NCBI GenBank assembly: GCA_946183095.1
Contig: CAMHBE010000144.1
Location: 1 to 5,852, forward strand
Direction of reading: 5' to 3'
Source: an uncultured Clostridia bacterium
GTDB taxonomy: Bacteria; Bacillota; Clostridia; Oscillospirales; Ruminococcaceae
Length of the DNA stretch: 5,852 bases
Made by a program: the position numbers and the translations under genes. The notes below the pieces were generated by a model. That model searched no databases and had not been told where the DNA came from. It was given only the letters and a program-made list of their open reading frames with translations. The first letter of the stretch is position 1. Each line of letters starts with the position of its first letter. Shown here piece after piece: positions 1 to 5,111 of the stretch.

Positions 1-1526
1 GCTATTACATCGGAAATGTAAGTACATACCGGCTGACAGATCTGCCGGGATTTGACCCCGCAAAGGCATCCAACTGGGTAGGCGCAACATTTGACGGTAA
101 AGATACCATAACGATAACAGACACTACTGTGACGTATGATTATTTCTGCGGCAACGAACATACCGCGAATTTCACGCTTATCGCCGAGGATCCGGAGGAC
201 TCTGTGCTTGAAGTCGGAGCCGGGAAGAAATATGCTACCATTGCAGAAGCCGTGGCTAAGATAAATTCCGACGTCAAGGAAGGCACAGCGTATGAAAGAT
301 ACACGATAAAGATGCCGGACCGTCATACCGAACCTAAGGCGGTAACTCTGCCCGACGTCGAAATATCTATCAGGGCAGATACCAAGAGCCTGCTTATTAT
401 CCCGTCGATAACCGCAAAGAACGACTTTGAGCTTGAGTGTCTCACAGTTGTCAACGCAAAGACAAAACCCTCGGCTATCACTGTAAAGGGAGACTTTACT
501 GCAAGCTACTGCAATTTAGGCACGATCAAAGCCGGCGGATATGTAAAAATCACAGACTCCACTATAGACGGAGCGGTATCACTTTCTTCAAAGAATGACA
601 GTGCAGTATTCAAAAACTGCTTGATAAACGGAAAGCTGACATCTACTTGTCCGCTCCTGATCGAAGACTGCAAGGAAATAGGGGACATAGCCACTAAGGG
701 TGCTCTTGATCTCAATGGCAGCGACATTGTCTGCGGCAATATAACGATCACCGCAACAGATCTGCAGTCGAACATTCAGGGTTTAGAATCCTGCGGAAAG
801 ATAACCTGCTCAAACGATCTTGAAATATGGGACTGCAAAAAGATAGTTTCGGTCACAGCAAAAAAAGCGCTCATTATGGGTAATGTCAACAGTATCGGCG
901 CAATAACAGCCAGCGCAAAGGAAGGCACCGTTGTATTGGATAATATAAAATCAGATGCAAAGGTGACCGCTGCCAGCAATATCGAGATCAACAACTCCGA
1001 GATACGCGGTGCTGTTACCGTAAAGGGCTGTGCGATAGTAACAGACAGCAAAACAGGAGCTCTGAACATACAGTCTAAAACAGGTACGGCATATCTTACC
1101 GAATCTGAAGTAGGCGGTGCTTTCGCAGCGGCTAATGATGCCGTTATCGTTGACAGCACTGTATATGGCAAGATGACCGTGAAAGGAAATCTGAATTTCA
1201 GCGGCGAGATCCAGGTATTCGGAGATGTTTCAGCATCAATGTTACTTGCAGCTACCGATCCGACACGTCTCAGCTGCACTTCACTCTCCGTAACTAAAAC
1301 GGGCGTGTCTTCAAGCGGATCGCCTTTTACTGTAAGACTGATAAAAATAACTGATAAGAAAGCATTCACTTATGAAGCTGTCAAAATGACACCCGGTGAC
1401 AAAAAGACAAATACCGTTGCAAAGAAGTTCAAGGGAACCCTGCCAGACGAATACATTATCATCTCGCCCGAGAATTCCACGACCGGCAAGGTCGTTGTTG
1501 ACAAGGGCAAGCTCGTACTGGTATAA
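1..1526 (+). CDS. C-terminal part of a large secreted beta-solenoid (pectin-lyase-fold-like) protein, 5' partial
   Basis: The frame is open from the window edge (first full codon at 3) to TAA at 1524-1526, giving 507 visible residues. The first GTG (129) is only an internal valine, so the real start lies upstream. Residues 1-65 look like the tail of another extracellular domain. Around residues 71-88 comes the segment GAGKKYATIAEAV, typical of the N-terminal edge of right-handed beta-helix (pectin-lyase-fold) domains. Residues 180-412 are an unbroken run of short beta-strand repeats, most of 17 residues, with a Ser/Cys at a fixed place in most. The last ~95 residues are a non-repetitive beta-rich cap. 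There are no membrane segments. The visible C-terminus has no LPXTG motif, dockerin or SLH domain, so any anchoring or targeting signal must be upstream. I see no catalytic motif; an adhesin or structural surface protein is as likely as a polysaccharide-binding or degrading one. The coding assignment is firm, the fold is inferred, the function is unknown. Confidence 0.85.
   Translation, partial: YYIGNVSTYRLTDLPGFDPAKASNWVGATFDGKDTITITDTTVTYDYFCGNEHTANFTLIAEDPEDSVLEVGAGKKYATIAEAVAKINSDVKEGTAYERYTIKMPDRHTEPKAVTLPDVEISIRADTKSLLIIPSITAKNDFELECLTVVNAKTKPSAITVKGDFTASYCNLGTIKAGGYVKITDSTIDGAVSLSSKNDSAVFKNCLINGKLTSTCPLLIEDCKEIGDIATKGALDLNGSDIVCGNITITATDLQSNIQGLESCGKITCSNDLEIWDCKKIVSVTAKKALIMGNVNSIGAITASAKEGTVVLDNIKSDAKVTAASNIEINNSEIRGAVTVKGCAIVTDSKTGALNIQSKTGTAYLTESEVGGAFAAANDAVIVDSTVYGKMTVKGNLNFSGEIQVFGDVSASMLLAATDPTRLSCTSLSVTKTGVSSSGSPFTVRLIKITDKKAFTYEAVKMTPGDKKTNTVAKKFKGTLPDEYIIISPENSTTGKVVVDKGKLVLV
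540..1238 (+). repeat. Protein-level solenoid repeats: 13 units, about 17 residues each, in triplets of about 54
   Basis: Residues 180-412 of the partial protein split into 13 consecutive units of 20,17,17 / 20,18,17 / 20,17,17 / 19,17,17 / 17 residues. The unit pattern is: alternating hydrophobic strand, Asp/Asn-Ser/Cys, a turn often containing Ile/Val-x-Gly, then a second strand rich in Val/Thr and a Lys-Gly or similar turn. Examples are NIEINNSEIRGAVTVKG and DAVIVDSTVYGKMTVKG. The first unit of each triplet is 2-3 residues longer. In three of the four triplets that extra turn reads Ser/Ala-Lys-x-Asp/Gly and leads into Ser/Thr-Ala/Val at the next unit. At DNA level the copies are strongly diverged, so this is an old repeat and not a recent tandem amplification. 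Two weaker units seem to precede the array. Confidence 0.75.
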
Positions 1527-1547
1527 AATTTTCAGCACATCAGTCAA

Positions 1548-1572
1548 TTGCCCCCGCCGAAGGCGGGGGCAA
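1548..1572 (+). terminator. Perfect 11-bp GC-rich hairpin after the solenoid gene; possible terminator or intergenic palindrome
   Basis: Arms TTGCCCCCGCC (1548-1558) and GGCGGGGGCAA (1562-1572) are perfect complements around a GAA triloop. It lies 22 bases after the stop codon and 60 bases before the next start, the usual place for a terminator. However, neither strand has a U-tract after the stem (AAAGCTAACGG on plus, TTGACTGATG on minus), so it is not a classical intrinsic terminator. It could instead be an mRNA 3'-end stabilising structure or one copy of a dispersed palindrome. The structure is certain; the role is uncertain. Confidence 0.5.
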
Positions 1573-1613
1573 AAGCTAACGGCAGCGGCGTATACATATC
1601 TTGTCTGAAGCAT

Positions 1614-1620
1614 GAAAGGA
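1614..1620 (+). promoter_or_regulatory. Ribosome binding site of the DUF1624 gene
   Basis: GAAAGGA lies 11 bases before the ATG at 1632, somewhat far but purine-rich up to the start (AAAAGAGATAC). It supports the ATG over an in-frame TTG at 1548, which would place the first codons inside the GC-rich hairpin and has no Shine-Dalgarno sequence. Confidence 0.55.
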
Positions 1621-1631
1621 AAAAGAGATAC

Positions 1632-2390
1632 ATGGGAAAAAGGATAGGGATACTTGACGAAGTACGCGGCATAGACTATATCGCAATGATATTGTACCAC
1701 TTGTACTACGACATAGTTTTCGTTTACGGGCATGATATGCCGGACTGGCTCGATGTCGGCATGAGGTGGCTCCAGCCTGTCATTGCGGGCGTATTCATCT
1801 TCATTGCGGGGATCTCGTGCAACTTCTCCTCGAACAACTTCAAGCGCGGTTCGCTGTACTTCTTCATCGGTATGCTGCTAACGTTTGTCACATCTGTTGC
1901 AATGCCGTCGGAGCTGATACTTTTCGGCGTACTGCATTTTCTCGGCATAGCGTGTCTCATTTACGGCTTTGTGGGGCAGTTCACAGAGAGCATACCGTGG
2001 GTGATCGGGGTGGTGATATTCGGGCTGCTGTATGTTGCGGCGCTGAACATCCCGCAAGGCTACATCGGCTTTGAAGGTCTGTTCAAGGCGGAACTTCCGG
2101 ACTTCCTTTACGGTCATTATCATCTTTTCCCGCTTGGTTTTCCGTCCTACGACTTTGTGAGTGCGGACTACTTCCCGCTGATCCCGAACCTCTTTCTTTT
2201 CTTTGCGGGTGCATCATTCGGGCAGTATTTCGCATCGGGCGTTTCAAAAGGAATGTCCATGACGCGGTTCAGCGGGCTTGCGTTTCTCGGGCGGCACGGA
2301 CTTTGGATATATCTGCTGCACCAGCCGGTCATCATAGCAATACTTGAACTGATCTTCAAACTCACAGGACAACGAACAATGTTTTTGTAA
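1632..2390 (+). CDS. Membrane protein of the DUF1624 / heparan-alpha-glucosaminide N-acetyltransferase catalytic-domain family
   Basis: This 252-residue polytopic inner-membrane protein matches the short bacterial members of the DUF1624 (HGSNAT catalytic) family in length and pattern. The N-terminal motif is LDEVRGIDYIAMILYHLYYD (residues 8-27), with the family's Arg-Gly, Asp and membrane His-x3-Asp signature. Next come a helix ending in FIFIAGISCNFSSNNFKRG (residues 55-73), a helix pair leading into ILFGVLHFLGIACL (96-109), the loop DYFPLIPNLFLFFAG (179-193), and a last helix with FLGRHGLWIYLLHQP (218-232). About seven membrane segments are visible. Known eukaryotic relatives move an acetyl group across the lysosomal membrane onto a glucosamine; in bacteria the substrate is generally unknown, so acyl transfer to an envelope sugar is a family-based guess. 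The start at ATG 1632 is chosen from the conserved N-terminus and the ribosome binding site. The gene appears monocistronic, between the hairpin at 1548-1572 and the terminator at 2398-2431. Confidence 0.88.
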   Translation: MGKRIGILDEVRGIDYIAMILYHLYYDIVFVYGHDMPDWLDVGMRWLQPVIAGVFIFIAGISCNFSSNNFKRGSLYFFIGMLLTFVTSVAMPSELILFGVLHFLGIACLIYGFVGQFTESIPWVIGVVIFGLLYVAALNIPQGYIGFEGLFKAELPDFLYGHYHLFPLGFPSYDFVSADYFPLIPNLFLFFAGASFGQYFASGVSKGMSMTRFSGLAFLGRHGLWIYLLHQPVIIAILELIFKLTGQRTMFL

Positions 2391-2397
2391 AAAAATC

Positions 2398-2431
2398 AAG
2401 GCAATACACGTTTACGGCGGTATTGCCTTTT
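2398..2431. terminator. Bidirectional intrinsic terminator between convergent genes
   Basis: A 10-bp perfect stem, AAGGCAATAC (2398-2407) with GTATTGCCTT (2420-2429), closes a 12-base loop. On the plus strand it is followed by TTCTGTTT, and it starts 7 bases after the TAA of the DUF1624 gene. On the minus strand the stem is followed by GATTTTTTT, a good U-tract, so it can also end transcripts of the MoxR operon. On that side it lies about 270 bases after the operon's last stop codon, which implies a long 3' untranslated region unless transcription ends earlier. Confidence 0.8.
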
Positions 2432-2441
2432 CTGTTTATCA

Positions 2442-2470
2442 AACACATCAAAACCTGCGAGTTTTGTGTT
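2442..2470. other. Bulged hairpin of unknown role
   Basis: AACAC (2442-2446) pairs with GTGTT (2466-2470). After a three-base ATC bulge, AAAAC (2450-2454) pairs with GTTTT (2461-2465) around a CTGCGA loop. That makes ten pairs in all, mostly A-T. No U-tract follows on either strand. It could be an auxiliary part of the terminator region or chance. Confidence 0.35.
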
Positions 2471-2590
2471 CCGGACGCAGTTGGTCATGTGGGAAGCATA
2501 CTCACCGACTTGCTGAACTGCCTGTATTGGAGCGCGCCGCATATTGCTTTCCTGCAAGCCTGAACCACATTATTGCGGCGTGTAATGTTC

Positions 2591-2605
2591 CCACGCCAAG
2601 CGTGG
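2591..2605. other. Short GC hairpin
   Basis: CCACGC (2591-2596) and GCGTGG (2600-2605) form a perfect 6-bp stem with a CAA loop. An alternative register pairs CGCCA (2594-2598) with TGGCG (2603-2607) around a four-base loop. No U-tract is adjacent. It lies in the presumed 3' untranslated region of the minus-strand operon; its role is unknown. Confidence 0.35.
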
Positions 2606-2628
2606 CGCCCGCCGCGCAGGCGAAAAGA

Positions 2629-2693
2629 TCTCAAGCGGCAGCGCCCTCTCGCCCTCTCGCCCTCTCGCCCTCTCGCCCTCTCAAGCGGCAGCG
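2629..2693. repeat. 15-bp direct repeat flanking a tandem array
   Basis: TCTCAAGCGGCAGCG occurs exactly at 2629-2643 and at 2679-2693, 50 bases apart. Each copy leads into CCCTCTC, directly after the first copy and after one inserted A after the second. The array of GCCCTCTC units fills the space between them and overlaps the repeat ends. This layout suggests that one ancestral unit was duplicated and its tail then expanded in tandem, possibly by replication slippage. Confidence 0.8.
2643..2682. repeat. Five perfect tandem copies of an 8-bp unit, GCCCTCTC (minus: GAGAGGGC)
   Basis: Units at 2643-2650, 2651-2658, 2659-2666, 2667-2674 and 2675-2682 are identical. A partial sixth copy (CCCTCTC, 2695-2701) runs into the stop codon of the minus-strand gene. 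On the minus strand, which is the strand in the operon's transcript, this gives five GGG tracts separated by exactly five bases. That fits the G3+N1-7 G-quadruplex pattern with one tract to spare. The array begins 18 bases after the TGA at 2702-2700, so a change in copy number would not alter the protein. Confidence 0.9.
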
Positions 2694-2699
2694 ACCCTC

Positions 2700-3965
2700 T
2701 CACTTCTCAACGAGTCCGCTCAGGTCGGAGAGCTGCTGTTCTGTCGGGGTGGATGTTCCGTAGCGCACACCCTCGTACACCTCGGCTATCTCACACATTG
2801 CGCTGCCGAAATATGCTGAGCCGCGTTCTGCCTGCACAGAGACTGTGTCGGAGGGGGCGAGTCGAAGGTCTGCTCCTTTGAGCCTGCACAGCAGGACGCG
2901 ATAGCCGAGACGATACTTTCTTCGCGTGTCAGTCTCTTTGCGGAATGCTCTTCTTACCGCATAAATGCTGTCTGCTCCGTCACCCTTGCTGCGGGAGTGG
3001 GCGTGTTCCTCATACACGTCCGTAAACTCCGGCCGGCGGGATTCCTCGGGTCTGCCGCTGAACAGGGCGCCGAGACGTGAGAAAAACGACTTTATCGCGG
3101 CGAAGATCTGACGGCGGAATATCACTATAAGCGTGACTATCACCGCCGCCCCCAATACCTCTAACAGATACCCCCACGGCGAGGATGTTATCATCCCGTT
3201 TCCTATCTCGCCTTCCTCAGACTGCTCCAATGGCATCGTTTCGGCGTGGAAAAGACTTGCGAGATACAGCATCACCTTGACTGCCGCAAGCACTATCTGC
3301 GACAGCACCCATGCTATCTGTTCGCGGAAAATGCACAGCACAAGTCCCGTTACCGTCATGCCCAGCACCATTGCCGCGTTGTACGCCGACAGACCTTTCG
3401 GCAGTGTCGAACGTGTCTCCTTGCGCATATTCGCACGGTCGAAGATGCCGCTCTGGTTGGTGAGCAGCGCCGCCGCCGTAAATTCCCCCGCAAATGCCCC
3501 TATCACTATATCCGCAGCCGCGCGGACGTAGCTCTCGTCGGACGATACCTTCACCGCAATGAAACAGCCCAATGTCAGCACAATGTAGAACCCGAACGCC
3601 GAAAGCGGGAACATATCCGCGAAGTTCTTGTAACCGAAACGTTCCCCGATAAAGAAAAAGAACACACAGGAACTGCCGAGCGCGAATACCGTGAACGCAT
3701 CCCCGCCTAACGGCAGATAAAGAAATCCCAGACCGAACATAAGATTTCCCGCTATACGCATCGGGATCTTCAGCCGCTTGTGCTTTTTCGATATCACGGA
3801 ACTCGCATAGCCTGCCGCAAACGGTATGCACCCCACACCGAAACAGCATAGCATCCGCAGCGCGCTGATGCCCCTGAACGCGTTGATGTCGCACACGAAA
3901 AGAAACGGGAATACGACCATTGCAAAAGCGGCGGTCGAAAGTATTTTCAGAAGCGTGCTCTTCAC
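2700..3965 (-). CDS. Polytopic membrane protein with a DUF4129-like C-terminal cytoplasmic domain
   Basis: This 421-residue protein is the last gene of the MoxR operon. Hydrophobic segments lie at about residues 5-25, 35-57, 68-86, 89-107, 118-139, 149-168, 195-213, 217-239 and 265-283, so about nine membrane helices. A loop of about 25 residues rich in acidic residues (about 240-264) precedes the last helix. After it comes a basic and amphipathic stretch (284-303), then a soluble tail. The tail contains YAVRRAFRKETDTRRKYRLGY (about residues 335-355) and ends in a helix with EIAEVYEGVRYGTSTPTEQQ (392-411). The Tyr-Glu-x-x-Arg-Tyr-Gly signature resembles the end of DUF4129 domains, which often follow transglutaminase cores in TgpA-like proteins. 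I see no transglutaminase Cys/His/Asp core anywhere. The start is GTG at 3965, six bases after a strong ribosome binding site and 20 bases after the DUF58 stop. The role is likely envelope-related together with MoxR and DUF58; the exact function is unknown. Confidence 0.8.
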   Translation of the reverse strand: MKSTLLKILSTAAFAMVVFPFLFVCDINAFRGISALRMLCCFGVGCIPFAAGYASSVISKKHKRLKIPMRIAGNLMFGLGFLYLPLGGDAFTVFALGSSCVFFFFIGERFGYKNFADMFPLSAFGFYIVLTLGCFIAVKVSSDESYVRAAADIVIGAFAGEFTAAALLTNQSGIFDRANMRKETRSTLPKGLSAYNAAMVLGMTVTGLVLCIFREQIAWVLSQIVLAAVKVMLYLASLFHAETMPLEQSEEGEIGNGMITSSPWGYLLEVLGAAVIVTLIVIFRRQIFAAIKSFFSRLGALFSGRPEESRRPEFTDVYEEHAHSRSKGDGADSIYAVRRAFRKETDTRRKYRLGYRVLLCRLKGADLRLAPSDTVSVQAERGSAYFGSAMCEIAEVYEGVRYGTSTPTEQQLSDLSGLVEK

Positions 3966-3971
3966 GTTCAG

Positions 3972-3980
3972 CCCTCCTTT
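3972..3980 (-). promoter_or_regulatory. Strong ribosome binding site that fixes the GTG start of the DUF4129-like gene
   Basis: On the minus strand AAAGGAGGG sits six bases before the GTG at 3965-3963, within the 20-base gap after the DUF58 stop codon. It is close to a perfect anti-Shine-Dalgarno match and supports independent, efficient initiation of the third gene. Confidence 0.85.
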
Positions 3981-3985
3981 CGGCG

Positions 3986-5110
3986 TTATCCCTCATTCAT
4001 GTAATAGAACCTGCTCACTCTGCCGACCCTTATCACCCGCCGGTCATCTATGCTGTCGTCGTTGCACCAGAAAATGACATTCTTTCCGCGTCTGCGCATT
4101 ATCTCCGCAAACTCGCGTATATCCCCGTCAATATATGACGTTATGATAAAAATATCCGTCCTGTCGCGGAAATACAGCCCCGATAGCTCCATTTGCTCTA
4201 TGAAGTCACGAAAATCTATGCTGCACTCGTTCTCGATATCCGACAGCTCACGCAGCAGTTTCATGTAGTCTTCGGGGGAACTCCCGCCTTTGCAATGCAC
4301 ACCGCCCGAGCCGTTCGTGTAGAAGTCGGTGTCCGCGCCGTGCTCCGCCAGCATCCCGAAGATGAACGCCGCCGCCTTGATGTATGTCTCGGTATCTCCC
4401 ACAACGATCGGGCGCGGGTCGCCTATGGGCGTTTTCTGCATATTTATCATGACCGCGGCACGGTTCACTGTGGTGTAGTCGTTGTTGAACACCATGAGCT
4501 GTCCCGTTCGCGCTGTGCTGTTCCAGTGTATGCGATCCATCGGCTCCCTGCCGGTGTACTCCCTCGCTCCCGATATCAGAAACGGGTCGTCGCATATAAA
4601 CCGCCGCGCCGTGAGCTCACCGTACAGCTCCTCCTGCGACAGTTCACCCTCGTGCAGTTCCGACGGTGACGGAAGTATGCGCACATACTCGTTTATCTGC
4701 AATGCCCTCGACACCGATACCAGCCCCAGCAGGTCGGTGGCAACGAGCGATACGCTTTCGAGCTTAAAATACCCGCGTTTGAGTGCAGTTACCTGCCTTG
4801 TGCGTGTGCATTTCTGATGCGGGCGCAGCGAAAACACACTGGGTACGAACCGTGTGTCGGAACCCCTCGCGGCTGTGCTGCCCGCAAACTCCAGCCACCT
4901 GCTCGTGCTCAGTTCGGTCTTTACCCACGGCACAGGCAGACGCTTGTCATTCACTATCTCTTCGACTATCTCGAAGGTGTCGCCTTCCATAGCCTCGCTT
5001 GTGCTGAAACGCACAGTGTAGGTGAGCTGACGCAGAACGAGCCGTCTGAACAGTATCTGTTCCGCAAGTATCACCGCCGCGGCTATCAGGAGTATAGCAA
5101 TTATCTCCAT
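3986..5110 (-). CDS. DUF58 domain protein (VWA-like partner of MoxR ATPase)
   Basis: A 374-residue protein anchored by one N-terminal membrane helix (about residues 3-23). Residues about 30-140 form a beta-rich region. Then comes the DUF58 core, with REYTGREPMDRIHWNSTART at residues 183-202; the family hallmark is Arg-x-Tyr...Gly...Asp-Arg-Ile-x-Trp...Ala-Arg. The C-terminal half (about 215-365) has the alternating strand/helix pattern of a VWA-like fold, including a segment ending in DIFIITSYIDGD (319-330). Many DUF58 proteins have a two-helix membrane hairpin; here only one helix is clear. ATG at 5110 is chosen because the membrane helix follows directly and it lies one base after the MoxR stop. 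An upstream in-frame ATG at 5146 would overlap moxR by about 35 bases and add a hydrophilic 12-residue leader. A ribosome binding site candidate, AGAGGA (5125-5130), lies inside the end of moxR. Translational coupling to moxR is likely. DUF58 proteins are usual partners of MoxR ATPases; the molecular role is not established. Confidence 0.9.
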   Translation of the reverse strand: MEIIAILLIAAAVILAEQILFRRLVLRQLTYTVRFSTSEAMEGDTFEIVEEIVNDKRLPVPWVKTELSTSRWLEFAGSTAARGSDTRFVPSVFSLRPHQKCTRTRQVTALKRGYFKLESVSLVATDLLGLVSVSRALQINEYVRILPSPSELHEGELSQEELYGELTARRFICDDPFLISGAREYTGREPMDRIHWNSTARTGQLMVFNNDYTTVNRAAVMINMQKTPIGDPRPIVVGDTETYIKAAAFIFGMLAEHGADTDFYTNGSGGVHCKGGSSPEDYMKLLRELSDIENECSIDFRDFIEQMELSGLYFRDRTDIFIITSYIDGDIREFAEIMRRRGKNVIFWCNDDSIDDRRVIRVGRVSRFYYMNEG

Positions 5111-5111
5111 A

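Larger units (their letters stand above)
2432..2699. other. Gap of about 270 bases without a credible gene, between convergent transcription units
   Basis: No reading frame here has both a plausible start with ribosome binding site and a recognisable product. The stretch holds, in order: a bulged hairpin (2442-2470), about 90 bases with no structure I can see, a weak 6-bp stem (ACATTA 2567-2572 with TAATGT 2583-2588), a 6-bp GC stem (2591-2605), and then a direct repeat with an 8-bp tandem array up to the operon's stop codon. It would form the 3' untranslated region of the minus-strand operon if that transcript runs to the terminator at 2398-2431. Base composition changes visibly along it, from AT-rich at the left to very C-rich on the plus strand at the right. 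Confidence 0.6.

Noticed and set aside
776..1369. Minus-strand open frame of 197 codons opposite the solenoid gene
   Set aside because: It is antisense to a clearly coding frame with protein repeats, has no ribosome binding site or recognisable domain, and its composition mirrors the opposite strand.
1568..1597. Promoter with TATACAT (1591-1597) as -10 box for the DUF1624 gene
   Set aside because: No -35-like hexamer is found 16-18 bases upstream, where the sequence is the right arm of the hairpin (GGGCAA/GGCAAA).
1548..1631. Extended start (TTG at 1548) for the DUF1624 protein
   Set aside because: It would begin inside the GC-rich hairpin, has no Shine-Dalgarno sequence, and adds a leader that does not look like the family N-terminus. 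ATG 1632 has a ribosome binding site.
2423..2563. Plus-strand frame giving a short hydrophobic peptide after the DUF1624 gene
   Set aside because: It has no ATG or GTG start, no ribosome binding site, and overlaps the terminator; kept only as a hint of a possible remnant or dispersed element.
2643..2682. Phase-variable coding switch
   Set aside because: The array lies after the stop codon of the minus-strand gene and outside any supported reading frame, so unit gain or loss would not change a protein.
2629..2701. CRISPR array
   Set aside because: Units are 8 bp, contiguous and without spacers; the 15-bp direct repeat occurs only twice and no cas gene is present.
2464..2881. Open frames through the 8-bp array encoding Arg/Pro/Ser repeats
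   Set aside because: The low-complexity peptides arise from the tandem DNA repeat, run into the opposite strand of the real gene, and lack start signals.
3217..3996. Minus-strand open frame of 259 codons overlapping the DUF4129-like gene
   Set aside because: It is the +1 shadow of the real membrane-protein gene. The translation is rich in Arg, Gly and His with no membrane pattern, and the true frame has a strong ribosome binding site and coherent helices.
4193..4669. Plus-strand open frame of 158 codons inside the DUF58 gene
   Set aside because: It is antisense to a recognisable DUF58 core; the translation is Arg/Val-rich noise with no start signal.
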